DNA from: Reyranellaceae bacterium
Lineage (GTDB): Bacteria; Pseudomonadota; Alphaproteobacteria; Reyranellales; Reyranellaceae
Length of the DNA: 60,840 nucleotides
Direction: 5' to 3'
NCBI GenBank assembly: GCA_022844045.1
Contig: JALHMM010000029.1
Location: 1 to 60,840, forward strand
The position numbers were made by a program, and so were the translations under genes. The notes beneath the pieces were generated by a model. That model made no database searches. It saw nothing but the letters and a program-made list of their open reading frames with translations, and was not told the origin of the DNA. The number at the start of each line of letters is the position of its first letter. The first letter of the stretch is position 1. Below are positions 32,901-41,840 of this stretch, one piece after another.

Positions 32901-33224
32901 TCATCCCACCTTCTCGACGAAGACCTGCACCTTGCCGCCGCAGGCCAGGCCGACATCCCAGGCCTGCTCGTCGGTGACGCCGAAATCGAGCAGGCGCGGC
33001 TTGCCGTCCTTGATCGCGTCGAGCGCTTCCTTGACCACGGCGCCCTCGATGCAGCCGCCGGAGACCGAGCCCACCATGTTGCCGGCGCCGTCGATGGCGA
33101 GCTGGCTGCCCACCGGGCGCGGCGAGGAGCCCCAGGTCAAGGTCACGGTGGCCAGCGCCACGTCCTTGCCCGCGTCCTTCCACTGGCGCACCGCGCCGAG
33201 GATGTCTTCCTGTGCCGGGTTCAT
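32901..33224 (-). CDS. XdhC/CoxI N-terminal domain protein
   Basis: A 107-residue stand-alone XdhC_CoxI domain. Typical features are ATVTLTWGSSPRPVGSQLAI (about 26-45), GSVSGGCIEGAVVKEA (about 52-67, with the Cys proposed to hold cofactor or sulfur) and LACGGKVQVFVE (about 93-104). In many bacteria this domain is fused to the Rossmann domain; here it is a separate upstream gene. It should help load the molybdenum cofactor of the Cox-like enzyme. The gene is flanked on both sides by palindromic repeats. Confidence 0.9.
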   Translation of the reverse strand: MNPAQEDILGAVRQWKDAGKDVALATVTLTWGSSPRPVGSQLAIDGAGNMVGSVSGGCIEGAVVKEALDAIKDGKPRLLDFGVTDEQAWDVGLACGGKVQVFVEKVG

Positions 33225-33252
33225 CGTACCCTCCGATTTTACCTCACCCTCG

Positions 33253-33319
33253 CTGTCATCCCGAGCGCAGCGAGGGATCTAGTTCCGCCCTGGATCCCTC
33301 GCTTCGCTCGGGATGACAG
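33253..33319. repeat. Palindromic repeat family B, copy 2
   Basis: CTGTCATCCCGAGCGCAGCG and CGCTTCGCTCGGGATGACAG form long arms around TAGTTCCGCCCTGGAT. It occupies the 107-base gap between coxE and the XdhC N-terminal gene. Confidence 0.88.
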
Positions 33320-33331
33320 AGCGCTGAATTC

Positions 33332-34582
33332 TCACGCAGCCCGCGCGCGGTCGCGCCAGTCCGCCATCTTCGCACCACCGCGATGCCCCGGCTCGCTCAG
33401 CGCCGCCACCAGCTCGGCGAGGCTGTCGAGATTGTGCACCGGCCGGAAGTCGTCGACATGCGGCAGCATCGCCCGATTGCCCAGAGACTTTGGTTCGTAG
33501 CCCTCGTAGCGCAAGAGCGGGTTGAGCCAGATCAGCCGGGAACACGACTTGTGCAGCCGCTCCATCTCTTCCGGCAGGCCGGCGGCGCCCTCGCGGTCGA
33601 GCCCGTCGGTGATCAGCAGCACCACGGCGCCCTGCCCCAGCACCCGGCGCGACCACATCCGGTTGAACTCGTGCAAGGTGGCGCCGATGCGCGTGCCACC
33701 CGACCAGTCCTCGACCTGCGCGCTGGCCTTGGCAAGGGCGATATCGACATCCTTGTCCCGCAGCGCGCGGGTCACGTTGTTGAGCCGCGTGCCGAAGGTG
33801 AAGCTGAACACCCGGTCGCGATCGCTCGCCAGCGCATGCATGAAATGCAGGAACATGCGGCTGTACTTGCTCATCGAGCCCGAGATGTCGCAGAGGATCA
33901 CCAAAGGCGGCGGCCGGCGGCGCGGTTCCTTGCGATGCAGCTCGATCACGCCATGCGGCTTGAGCGAGGCGCGCATCGTGGCCCGCATGTCGATGCGGCT
34001 GCCATGCGCCGACGGACGCGTGCGGCGGATCCGCCGATCGGGGATCGGCAGACGCAGGCGTTTGATCGCGCGCAGCGCCTGGGCGACCTCGGCCGCCGAC
34101 ATCTGCTCGAAGTCGCGCTTCTGCAGCAGCTCGCGATCGGAGAAGGTCAGCGTCGCCTCGAGCTCCATCTTGGGCGGCTCTTCGGACTCCTCCTCCGGCG
34201 CCTGGCCGCGACCGGCCTGCAAAGCTTCCTGAAGGCGTCGGTTGAGCTTCTTCTTCTCGTCCTCCTCGAAGCCGCCATCGATCTGCGGCAGCATCATGCC
34301 CATCATCTTCTCGAGCAGCTTGGGATTGCGCCAGAAGACGTGGAAGGCCTGATCGAAGATCTCTCGCTGGTCCCGGCGGTTCACGAAGACGCTGTGCAGG
34401 GTCCAGTAGAAATCCTCGCGCCGGTCGAGCCCCGCCGCCTCGACCGCCTTCACCGCTTCGAGCACGCGGCCCGGCCCGATCGGCAAGCCCGCGGCGCGCA
34501 GGGTGCGCGCGAAGTTCATGATGTTGACGGCGAGCTTGGGCTCGGCCGGAGCTTTCGGTGCGGAGCGCAGAACCTCGGACAT
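33332..34582 (-). CDS. coxE: CoxE-like VWA-domain protein
   Basis: A 416-residue von Willebrand factor A protein of the CoxE family. The N-terminal helical part (FARTLRAAGLPIGPGRVLEA) is typical. The MIDAS metal site DISGSMSKYSRMF is near residue 240, with GGTRIGATL and ITDGLDREG completing it. CoxE works with the MoxR-type ATPase CoxD in a chelatase-like complex that finishes the Mo/Cu centre of CO dehydrogenases and related enzymes. It starts 7 bases after coxD. Confidence 0.92.
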   Translation of the reverse strand: MSEVLRSAPKAPAEPKLAVNIMNFARTLRAAGLPIGPGRVLEAVKAVEAAGLDRREDFYWTLHSVFVNRRDQREIFDQAFHVFWRNPKLLEKMMGMMLPQIDGGFEEDEKKKLNRRLQEALQAGRGQAPEEESEEPPKMELEATLTFSDRELLQKRDFEQMSAAEVAQALRAIKRLRLPIPDRRIRRTRPSAHGSRIDMRATMRASLKPHGVIELHRKEPRRRPPPLVILCDISGSMSKYSRMFLHFMHALASDRDRVFSFTFGTRLNNVTRALRDKDVDIALAKASAQVEDWSGGTRIGATLHEFNRMWSRRVLGQGAVVLLITDGLDREGAAGLPEEMERLHKSCSRLIWLNPLLRYEGYEPKSLGNRAMLPHVDDFRPVHNLDSLAELVAALSEPGHRGGAKMADWRDRARAA

Positions 34583-34589
34583 CGCGGAA

Positions 34590-35513
34590 TCAGGCGGCCG
34601 GCAGGGCCGCGATCTCGCTCTTCACGCGACCGATGATGGCGGCGGCCTCGCTGCCCTGGATGCGCTGGATGTCGTCCTGGTACTTCAAGAGGATACCCAG
34701 CGTGCTGTCGATCACGGCGGGATCGAGGTCGAGCACGTTGAGCTCCGTCAGCGCCTGCGCCCAGTCGATCGACTCGGCGACACCTGGCGACTTGAACAGG
34801 TCCATCTTGCGCAATTCCTGGACGACGCCGACGACTTGGCGCGCCAGCGCCGCCGGCGCCTCGGGCGCCTTGGTGGCGAGGATCTGCCGCTCGCGCGCCG
34901 CATCAGGGTAGTCGACCCAATGATAGAAGCAGCGGCGCTTGAGCGCGTCGTGGATCTCGCGCGTGCGGTTCGAGGTGATGATCACGATCGGCGGCTCCGG
35001 CGCCTTCACCGTGCCCAGCTCGGGGATCGTCACCTGGAAGTCGGAGAGCACCTCCAGCAGATAGGCCTCGAACGGCTCGTCGGTACGATCCAGCTCGTCG
35101 ATCAGCAGCACCGGCGGGCCACTGGGGTCGGGCTGCAGCGCTTCGAGCAACGGCCGGCGGATCAGGAACTTCTCGTTGAAGACGTCGCTGCCGAGCTGGT
35201 CGCGATCGACCGCGCCCTGCGCTTCGGCGAGGCGGATCTCGATCATCTGCCGGGCGTAGTTCCACTCATAGACGGCGGAGGCCGCGTCGAGGCCCTCGTA
35301 GCATTGCAGGCGGATCAGCTTGCGGCCGAGCGTCTGGGCCAGGACCTTGGCGATCTCGGTCTTGCCGACACCCGCCTCGCCCTCGCAGAACAGCGGTCGG
35401 CCGCGCTTCAGCGCGAGGAAGAGGACTGTGGCCAGGCTGCGGTCGGCGATATAGTCGCCACGGCGCAGGAGATCGACCATGCCGTCGATCGACTCGGGTA
35501 CTGGAGTGGACAT
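34590..35513 (-). CDS. coxD: CoxD-like MoxR AAA+ ATPase
   Basis: A 307-residue MoxR-family ATPase. Walker A is GEAGVGKT at 45-52, Walker B is PVLLIDELDR near 133-142, and sensor 1 is IVIITSNRTREIHDALKRR. In Oligotropha (Afipia) CoxD is a chaperone ATPase needed to assemble the active site of CO dehydrogenase. Here it leads the maturation operon with coxE immediately downstream. ATG 35513 gives the normal family length. Confidence 0.93.
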   Translation of the reverse strand: MSTPVPESIDGMVDLLRRGDYIADRSLATVLFLALKRGRPLFCEGEAGVGKTEIAKVLAQTLGRKLIRLQCYEGLDAASAVYEWNYARQMIEIRLAEAQGAVDRDQLGSDVFNEKFLIRRPLLEALQPDPSGPPVLLIDELDRTDEPFEAYLLEVLSDFQVTIPELGTVKAPEPPIVIITSNRTREIHDALKRRCFYHWVDYPDAARERQILATKAPEAPAALARQVVGVVQELRKMDLFKSPGVAESIDWAQALTELNVLDLDPAVIDSTLGILLKYQDDIQRIQGSEAAAIIGRVKSEIAALPAA

Positions 35514-35628
35514 CGAGCCCGTCGGGTTGGGGAGAAGAAGCAGCAGCGCGATACTAGCGGGGCCGGGGATACCCTCGCTACTACGCTCGTATGGTGAGTG
35601 TTCATATCAGTTAGGGGGGAACCTCCAG

Positions 35629-35889
35629 ATGCGCAAGATCATACCGGTTGTCCTGGTTCTCGCCGTCGCTATGGCGATGGGATCGGCGTTTGCCGAGCAG
35701 AAGGGTCAGGGGAAGAATGACCGACCCGAAAAGGCACAAGGCGCCACCGTCAAAGGTGGGCCCAAGGCTGATGACAAGGGTGGCGGTCGCAGTTCGCAGA
35801 AGATCGTCGAAGAGCATACTGGCATGAGTGCCACGGGGATCCCCAGTCCCAAGGGCCCGGCAAGCAGCCAAGCGCCGGGCAAGCGGTAG
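35629..35889 (+). CDS. Small secreted basic protein, unknown
   Basis: An 86-residue protein from ATG 35629 behind a strong AGGGGGGA site. Residues 1-22 (MRKIIPVVLVLAVAMAMGSA) form a signal peptide, with a likely cut after FA before EQKGQG. The mature part is hydrophilic and rich in Lys, Gly, Ser and Pro (KGQGKNDRPEKAQG), with no cysteine and no recognisable domain, and is probably disordered. It lies between the divergent coxD gene and the SDR gene. I assign no function. Confidence 0.65.
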   Translation: MRKIIPVVLVLAVAMAMGSAFAEQKGQGKNDRPEKAQGATVKGGPKADDKGGGRSSQKIVEEHTGMSATGIPSPKGPASSQAPGKR

Positions 35890-35915
35890 CACGGACGTAC
35901 ACGGTAGGAGTGAGC

Positions 35916-36659
35916 ATGTACGGTGACGTCCTGAAGGGAAAGATCGCGGTCGTCACCGGGGGTGCGCGCGGCATCGGCTTCGCGTGCGCCCAGGCCCTGC
36001 AGGCCTCGGGCGCACGCATCGCGCTGTGGGACCGTGACGAAGGCGTCGCGAAGGAATCGGCCGCGACGCTTGCGGGCGCCATCGCCGTGTCCGTCGACGT
36101 CGCCGACGACCGCTCGGTCGCGGCGGCGCTGGCCGATACCGAGAAGCGGCTGGGCGGCGTCGATATCCTGGTCGCCAGCGCCGGCATCACCGGCCCCAAC
36201 GCCACGGTGGCCGACTACGACGTGCAGGCCTGGCGGCAGGTGATCGACATCAACCTCACCGGCGTCTTCCTCACCAACCGCGCCGTCGTGCCGGGCATGG
36301 TCGGCCGCAAATGGGGCCGCATCGTCAACATCGCCTCGATCGCCGGCAAGGAAGGCAACCCCAACGCCTCGGCCTATTCCGCCTCCAAGGCCGGCGTGAT
36401 CGGGCTGACCAAGTCGCTGGGCAAGGAGCTGGCGACTACCGGCGTGCTAGCGAACTGCGTCTGCCCGGCGGCGATCAAGACCGACATCTTCAAGCAGATG
36501 ACCCAGCAGCACATCGACTTCATGTTGTCGAAGATCCCGATGGGCCGCTTCGCCACGGTCGAAGAGGCCGCCACTCTGGTGACCTGGCTGGCCTCGCCGC
36601 TATGCAGCTTCAACACCGGTTCGGTGTTCGATCTTTCGGGCGGCCGCGCGACCTATTGA
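35916..36659 (+). CDS. SDR-family oxidoreductase
   Basis: A classical short-chain dehydrogenase of 247 residues. I use ATG 35916 because TAGGAG precedes it by 5 bases; GTG 35910 is possible. The cofactor motif TGGARGIG is at 14-21. Catalytic Ser141, Tyr154 and Lys158 (NASAYSASKAG) are all present. VASAGITGP stands in place of the usual NNAG. It is close to FabG and 3-hydroxyacyl/diol dehydrogenases; substrate unknown. Its last 7 bases overlap the end of the convergent TetR gene. Confidence 0.9.
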   Translation: MYGDVLKGKIAVVTGGARGIGFACAQALQASGARIALWDRDEGVAKESAATLAGAIAVSVDVADDRSVAAALADTEKRLGGVDILVASAGITGPNATVADYDVQAWRQVIDINLTGVFLTNRAVVPGMVGRKWGRIVNIASIAGKEGNPNASAYSASKAGVIGLTKSLGKELATTGVLANCVCPAAIKTDIFKQMTQQHIDFMLSKIPMGRFATVEEAATLVTWLASPLCSFNTGSVFDLSGGRATY

Positions 36660-37321
36660 GGCGGTGCCAAGCCCCGCACGGTCAGGTCGACCATGCCCTG
36701 GATGAGCGCCTGCCGGTCCGACCAGGGGAAATCAGGCTCGTTGATGAAGGCCGACACCAAGCCGTGGCAGGCCATCCAGCACAGTTCGGCGCAGGTCACC
36801 GGCGGATGGGGCAGTTTGGCGCCGCCCTGCTCCAGCTCGATGAACTGCCGCTCGAGCATGGCAAAGGCGATGGCGCCCTTGACGCCGGGCCGCTCCGGAT
36901 CGCTGATGTCGCCGCGATGGCCGGTATGGCGCACCGGCTCCGGCGCCTGTTCCTCCATGAAGATCAGCCGGTATTCGCCGACATGCGCGAGACCGAAGCG
37001 GATGTACGCCTCGCCCATCTGACGCAACCGGTCTTGGGGAGAACACTCAAGGCATTCAATGCTTTGGAAGAGTTCGATCAACTTTCCGAAGGTCTGGTCG
37101 CAAAGCGCCAGCATGATCTCGTCCTTGTCCTTGAAGTAAAGGTACAAGGCTGGCGCTGAAACCCCTACACGCTCAGCGATTTTTCGGATCGTCGTTGCCC
37201 CATAGCCCTCTTCGAGGAAGAGCGCCTTGGCGGCGGCCAGGATTTCCTCACGACGCGTATGTCCCTCGCCCCGGCGCTTGCGGCCCAGGGGTGCGACAGT
37301 GTGCGCTGCCACATTCGCCAT
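36653..37321 (-). CDS. TetR/AcrR-family regulator
   Basis: A 222-residue TetR-type repressor from ATG 37321. The helix-turn-helix lies in the N-terminal part (ATTIRKIAERVGVSAPALYLYFKDKDEIML, about residues 42-71), preceded by a basic arm (RKRRGEGHTRREEIL). The C-terminal ligand-binding domain resembles TetR_C_33/WHG types (AELCWMACHGLVSAFI). It is divergent from the RND efflux operon at 37431, with candidate operators in the 109-base gap, and so most probably represses that pump. Confidence 0.92.
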   Translation of the reverse strand: MANVAAHTVAPLGRKRRGEGHTRREEILAAAKALFLEEGYGATTIRKIAERVGVSAPALYLYFKDKDEIMLALCDQTFGKLIELFQSIECLECSPQDRLRQMGEAYIRFGLAHVGEYRLIFMEEQAPEPVRHTGHRGDISDPERPGVKGAIAFAMLERQFIELEQGGAKLPHPPVTCAELCWMACHGLVSAFINEPDFPWSDRQALIQGMVDLTVRGLAPPQ

Positions 37322-37356
37322 TTTGTTCCTCTTGCGGGCGAACCCGGGCTTGATCA

Positions 37357-37406
37357 GTTAACGTTGGTAAGTTAACAGTATTCAGTTCAGTTAGCAATGA
37401 CTGAAC
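37357..37406. promoter_or_regulatory. Candidate TetR operators between regulator and RND operon
   Basis: Two dyads lie in the short divergent gap. GTTAAC (37357-37362) and GTTAAC (37371-37376) are separated by 8 bases. GTTCAGT (37385-37391) and ACTGAAC (37400-37406) form a perfect 7-bp inverted repeat, also with an 8-base spacer. The equal spacing suggests two related sites. The second ends 24 bases before the efflux start codon. Confidence 0.55.
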
Positions 37407-37430
37407 GTTAGTTTACCCGGGAGTGCAGTC

Positions 37431-38591
37431 ATGCGTAAGCGGCTCGTTGCGGTGATCGGCGCGGTTCTCGCGGTCAGTATCGCCGGCGGCATCAGCTTCG
37501 TCCTGGTCGCCTACCCCAGCAAACAACCGACGCCCGCTTCGGTTGCCCCGGCAAAGGCCGCCGCCGTTCGTCCCGCCCGGGTGCAGGAAATCACCCTGCG
37601 CAGCCAGACCCAGCGCCTCACGCTGGCCGGCACCGTCGTGCCCCGCTACGAAACCACGGTCGGCTTCCGCGTTCCCGGCAAGATCGTCGAGCGCCTGGTC
37701 GAGGTCGGCGGCCGCGTCACAGCGGGGCAGCCGATCGCGCGCCTCGACCCGGCCGATCTGCGGCTGGCGCACGACAATGCGCGCGCCGCGCTGGCCGCGG
37801 CTGATGCTGAGGCGGTGCGCGCCCGCGCCGATCTCGAGCGCTATGTCGGCTTGAAGGGCACATCGGCCTTTGTGCCGCAGATGCTCGATCAGCGTCAGTC
37901 ACTGGCCAACGCCGCGCAGGCGCGGCTGGAGCAGGCCAAGGCGCAGCTCGACACCGCCGCCAACAATCTCGCCTATACGACGTTGAACGCCGACAGCGAC
38001 GGCGTCGTCACGGCGCTGATGATCGAGGTCGGCCAGGTGGTCTCGGCCGGCCAGCAGGTGGCGAAGATCGCCCGCCTCGACGAGCTGGAGATCCGCGTCG
38101 ACGTGCCGGAGCAGCGCTTGGCGATGCTGAACGGCGCCGAGCGCGTCACCTACGAATTGTGGTCCGAGGCCGGTGTCGTGCGCGGCGCCACTTTGCGCGA
38201 GCTGGCGCCGATGGCCGACACGATGACCCGCACCTACGCCGCGCGCTTCTCCATCACCGAGCGCCCGGCGCTGATCGCCATGGGCATGACCGCGACCTTG
38301 GCGCTGGAGCGCGGCACGCAAGAACAGGTCGCCGAGGTGCCGATGACCGCGATCTTCCAGCGCGGCACCGGGCCCGCCGTGTGGATCGTCGACCGCCAGA
38401 GCGGCGCGCTCTCGCTGCGGGCGGTGACCGTGGCGCGCTGGCGCGACGACAGCGCGCTGGTCTCCGCCGGCCTCGCCAGCGGCGAACTGATCGTGACGGT
38501 CGGCGTGCACAAGCTCGAGGTCGGCCAGCGCGTCAAGCCGCAGACCCGCGCCACCTCAGACGCCGCCGTGGCACAGAGCCCCAGCCAGTGA
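37431..38591 (+). CDS. RND efflux periplasmic adaptor (HlyD/AcrA family)
   Basis: A 386-residue membrane-fusion protein. The N-terminal hydrophobic segment (LVAVIGAVLAVSIAGGISFV) anchors or exports it; there is no lipobox Cys. The first lipoyl half is VPGKIVERLVEVGGRVTAGQPIARLDPADL (about 78-110). The helical hairpin follows to about 175, and the second lipoyl half has DGVVTALMIEVGQVVSAGQQVAKIA. It links the inner-membrane pump encoded next to an outer-membrane channel not encoded here. Transcription should be controlled by the divergent TetR. Confidence 0.93.
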   Translation: MRKRLVAVIGAVLAVSIAGGISFVLVAYPSKQPTPASVAPAKAAAVRPARVQEITLRSQTQRLTLAGTVVPRYETTVGFRVPGKIVERLVEVGGRVTAGQPIARLDPADLRLAHDNARAALAAADAEAVRARADLERYVGLKGTSAFVPQMLDQRQSLANAAQARLEQAKAQLDTAANNLAYTTLNADSDGVVTALMIEVGQVVSAGQQVAKIARLDELEIRVDVPEQRLAMLNGAERVTYELWSEAGVVRGATLRELAPMADTMTRTYAARFSITERPALIAMGMTATLALERGTQEQVAEVPMTAIFQRGTGPAVWIVDRQSGALSLRAVTVARWRDDSALVSAGLASGELIVTVGVHKLEVGQRVKPQTRATSDAAVAQSPSQ

Positions 38592-38596
38592 CCTCG

Positions 38597-38698
38597 CTGT
38601 CATCCCCGGGGCCGTCCGCGGCCCCTGTAGCGAAGCGAAGGATCCAGGGATATCGCGGCCACACAGCCCTAGATCCTTCGCTTCGCTTAGGATGACAA
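38597..38698. repeat. Palindromic repeat family B, copy 3
   Basis: About 102 bases between the adaptor and pump genes of the RND operon. The outer arms are CTGTCATCC...TAGCGAAGCGAAGGATC and GATCCTTCGCTTCGCTTAGGATGACA. A second small dyad (GGGGCCGTCCGCGGCCCC) sits inside the left arm. The right end contains an ATG in frame with the pump gene (38692). Confidence 0.85.
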
Positions 38699-38715
38699 CT
38701 TCGGACAGCCCCACC

Positions 38716-41700
38716 ATGTCGCACCGCTTCAATCTCAGCACCTGGGCGCTCGAACACCGCACGCTCACGCTGTTCATGCTGATCGTGCTGACGATCGCCG
38801 GCACGCTGTCCTTCCTCAATCTCGGCCGCGCCGAGGATCCGCCCTTCACCATCAAGCAGATGGTGATCTCCGTCGCGTGGCCCGGCGGAACGGCGCGCGA
38901 GATGGAGCAGCAGGTCACCGACAAGATCGAGACCAAGCTGCAGGAGCTGCCCTATCTCTACAACGTCACCTCCTACTCCCGGCCGGGCGAGGCTGTGATC
39001 TTCGTCAACCTGCAGGACAGCGTGCCGCCGAAAGAAGTCGCCGGCCTGTGGTACCAGGTACGCAAGAAGATCGGCGACATCCGCAACACCCTGCCGCAGG
39101 GCGTGCTGGGGCCGTTCTTCAACGACGAGTTCGGCGACACCTACGCGATGATCTGGGCCTTCGAGGGCGACGGCTACTCGCCGGCCGAGATGAAGGAGCT
39201 GATCAAGAAGGTCCGCCTGCGCATGCTGCGCGTGCCTGATGTCGCCAAGGCCGACATCTTCGGCGCCCAGGACGAGCGCGTGTATCTCGAGTTCTCGCAT
39301 GTGCGCCTGGCGACGCTCGGCATCAGCGTGGCGCAGCTCTTCGAGGCGCTGCAGAAGCAGAACGCGATGACCTCGGCCGGCGTGGTCGAGACGCCCTCCT
39401 CGCGCGTGGCGCTGCGCATCGACGCGGCGCCGGCCACGGCGGCGGCGATCGGCGAAATCCCAATCAACGCCGGCGGCCGCACCTTGCGCATCGCCGATGT
39501 CGCCGAAGTGAAGCGGGGCTATCAGGACCCCGCGACTTTCAGCATGCGCTTCATGGGCAAGCCGGCGCTCGGCCTGGGCCTCGTGATGTCGGCCGGCGGC
39601 AACATGCAGGCGCTCGGCAAGCTGCTCGACAAGGAGATGGCCGTCATTCAGGACGAGCTGCCGGTGGGCATCACCGTCCACAAGGTGGCCTTCCAGCCCG
39701 ACGTGGTCGACCGCTCCTTTTCCGAGTTCATCCACTCGCTGATCGAGGCGCTGGCCATCGTGCTGGCGGTGAGCTTCGTCAGCCTCGGCCTGCGCAGCGG
39801 CATCGTCGTGGCGCTCTGCGTGCCCTTGGTACTGGCGATCACCTTCACCGCGATGGAGGTGATGGGCATCAACTTCCACCGGATCTCGCTGGGCGCGCTG
39901 ATCATCGCGCTCGGCCTGCTGGTCGACGACGCGATCATCGCCGTCGAGATGATGATGGTGAAGCTCGAGCAGGGTCACACCCGCATGGGGGCGGCGAGCT
40001 ACGCCTACTCCTCCACCGCCTTCCCGATGCTGACCGGCACCTTGATCACAGCCGCCGGCTTCGTGCCCGTGGGCTTCGCGCGCTCCAGCGCCGGCGAGTA
40101 CACCAACGCCATCTTCTGGGTCACGGCGATCGCGCTGGTGGTGTCGTGGTTCGTCGCGGTGATCTTCACGCCCTTCATCGGCTACCGGCTGCTGCCGACG
40201 CCCAAGCCGCATGCCGACGGCAAGCCTCACGATCCCTACGATCGCCCGCTCTACCGCGCCTTCCGCCGCGTCGTGATCTGGTGCCTCGACCATCGCTGGC
40301 TGGTGATCGGCGTCACGGTGGCGACCTTCATGGGCTCGCTGTTCGCCTTCCAGTTCGTGCAGAAGCAATTCTTCCCCACCGCCAACCGGCCCGAGCTGAT
40401 CATCGACCTGCGCCTGGCCGAGCAATCGTCCTACGCCGCGACCGAGGCCGAGGTGAAGCGGCTCGAGGCGTGGCTGGCGCGCAACGAGAACGTGGTGAAC
40501 TACGTCGCCTATGTCGGCGGCGGCTCGCCGCGCTTCTACCTGCCGACCCTGCCGGAGCTGAAGAACCCCGCTTTCAGCCAGCTCGTGGTGATGACCAAGG
40601 GCGTCGACGAGCGCGAAAAACTGGTCGCCGAGCTCGAAGCCCTGTTCAACACCGACTTCGCCGCCGTGCGCGCGCGCGTGCAGCGGCTGCAGAACGGCCC
40701 GCCGGTGCAGTACCCCGTGATGTTCCGCGTGCTGGGCCAGGATCCGCAGGAGATCCGCGTCATGGCCGAGAAGGTGCGCGCCGTGTTCCAGGCCGACCCC
40801 GACACGCGCGACATCAACTTCGACTGGTTCGAGCTGGCCAAGAGCGTGCGCCTCGACATCGACCACGCCAAGGCGCGCGCGCTGGGCGTCAACGCGCAGG
40901 ATCTCGGCCAGGCGCTGCACACGCTGCTGTCGGGCACGACGGTGACGCAGTTCCGCGAGGGCGACGAGCTGATCGACGTCGTGGCGCGCGCCATCGCCCC
41001 GGAGCGTGTCGGCCTCGACAATCTCGACGGCATCACCGTGCGTGGCGCCAACGGCCCGGTGCCGTTGGGCCAGATCGCCCGGCTGAAGTACGAGCTGGAA
41101 GAGCCGATCCTGTGGCGGCGCAACAAGGAGACCCTGATGACCGTGCGCGCCATGGTGGCCGACGGCGTGCAGGGTCCCGACGTCACCGCGCGCATCGACA
41201 AGGCGCTGGCGTCGCTGCGCGCGTCACTGCCGCCGGGCTATCGCATCGAGGTCGGCGGCGATAGCGAGGAGAGCGCCAAGAGCCAGGGCTCGATCTTCGT
41301 GCTGATGCCGCTGATGCTGTTCCTGATGCTGGGCTTCCTCATGCTGCAGCTGCAGAGCTTCTCCAAGCTGGCCCTGGTGTTCCTGACCGCGCCGCTCGGG
41401 CTGATCGGCGTGTCGCTGGCGCTACTGGCGTTCAACTCCGCCTTCGGCTTCGTCTCGCTGCTGGGCGTGATCGCGCTCTCGGGCATGATCATGCGCAACT
41501 CGGTGATCCTGGTCGACCAGATCGACCAGGACATGCGCGACGGCCGCTCGGCCTACGACGCCATCGTCGAGGCCACCGTGCGCCGCTCGCGCCCGATCCT
41601 GCTCACGGCGGCGGCGGCGATCTTCGCCATGGTGCCGCTGTCGCGCTCGGTGTTCTGGGGCCCGATGGCGATCGCGCTGATGGGCGGATTACTCGTCGCG

Positions 41701-41832
41701 ACCGCGCTGACGCTGATCTTCCTGCCTGCCCTCTACGCCGCTTGGTTCCGCGTGCGCAAGCAACAGCCGGCGCAGGTGGAGTCCGCTCCTACCCCCACTG
41801 TCGCAGCCGTCCCCGCACTGGCGGCGGAGTAA
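38716..41832 (+). CDS. RND-family efflux transporter permease
   Basis: A 1038-residue inner-membrane proton-driven efflux pump of the AcrB/CzcA superfamily (hydrophobe/amphiphile branch). I take ATG 38716; ATG 38692 in the adjoining repeat would add eight residues. Two repeats of six transmembrane helices plus large periplasmic loops are evident. Motifs seen are ALGLLVDDAIIAVEMMMVKLE in helix 4, with the paired Asp residues of the proton relay, and LSGMIMRNSVILVDQIDQDM in the second half. The N-terminus TLTLFMLIVLTIAGTLSFL is helix 1. It pairs with the adaptor upstream; substrates unknown. Confidence 0.95.
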   Translation: MSHRFNLSTWALEHRTLTLFMLIVLTIAGTLSFLNLGRAEDPPFTIKQMVISVAWPGGTAREMEQQVTDKIETKLQELPYLYNVTSYSRPGEAVIFVNLQDSVPPKEVAGLWYQVRKKIGDIRNTLPQGVLGPFFNDEFGDTYAMIWAFEGDGYSPAEMKELIKKVRLRMLRVPDVAKADIFGAQDERVYLEFSHVRLATLGISVAQLFEALQKQNAMTSAGVVETPSSRVALRIDAAPATAAAIGEIPINAGGRTLRIADVAEVKRGYQDPATFSMRFMGKPALGLGLVMSAGGNMQALGKLLDKEMAVIQDELPVGITVHKVAFQPDVVDRSFSEFIHSLIEALAIVLAVSFVSLGLRSGIVVALCVPLVLAITFTAMEVMGINFHRISLGALIIALGLLVDDAIIAVEMMMVKLEQGHTRMGAASYAYSSTAFPMLTGTLITAAGFVPVGFARSSAGEYTNAIFWVTAIALVVSWFVAVIFTPFIGYRLLPTPKPHADGKPHDPYDRPLYRAFRRVVIWCLDHRWLVIGVTVATFMGSLFAFQFVQKQFFPTANRPELIIDLRLAEQSSYAATEAEVKRLEAWLARNENVVNYVAYVGGGSPRFYLPTLPELKNPAFSQLVVMTKGVDEREKLVAELEALFNTDFAAVRARVQRLQNGPPVQYPVMFRVLGQDPQEIRVMAEKVRAVFQADPDTRDINFDWFELAKSVRLDIDHAKARALGVNAQDLGQALHTLLSGTTVTQFREGDELIDVVARAIAPERVGLDNLDGITVRGANGPVPLGQIARLKYELEEPILWRRNKETLMTVRAMVADGVQGPDVTARIDKALASLRASLPPGYRIEVGGDSEESAKSQGSIFVLMPLMLFLMLGFLMLQLQSFSKLALVFLTAPLGLIGVSLALLAFNSAFGFVSLLGVIALSGMIMRNSVILVDQIDQDMRDGRSAYDAIVEATVRRSRPILLTAAAAIFAMVPLSRSVFWGPMAIALMGGLLVATALTLIFLPALYAAWFRVRKQQPAQVESAPTPTVAAVPALAAE

Positions 41833-41840
41833 CTCTTTAG

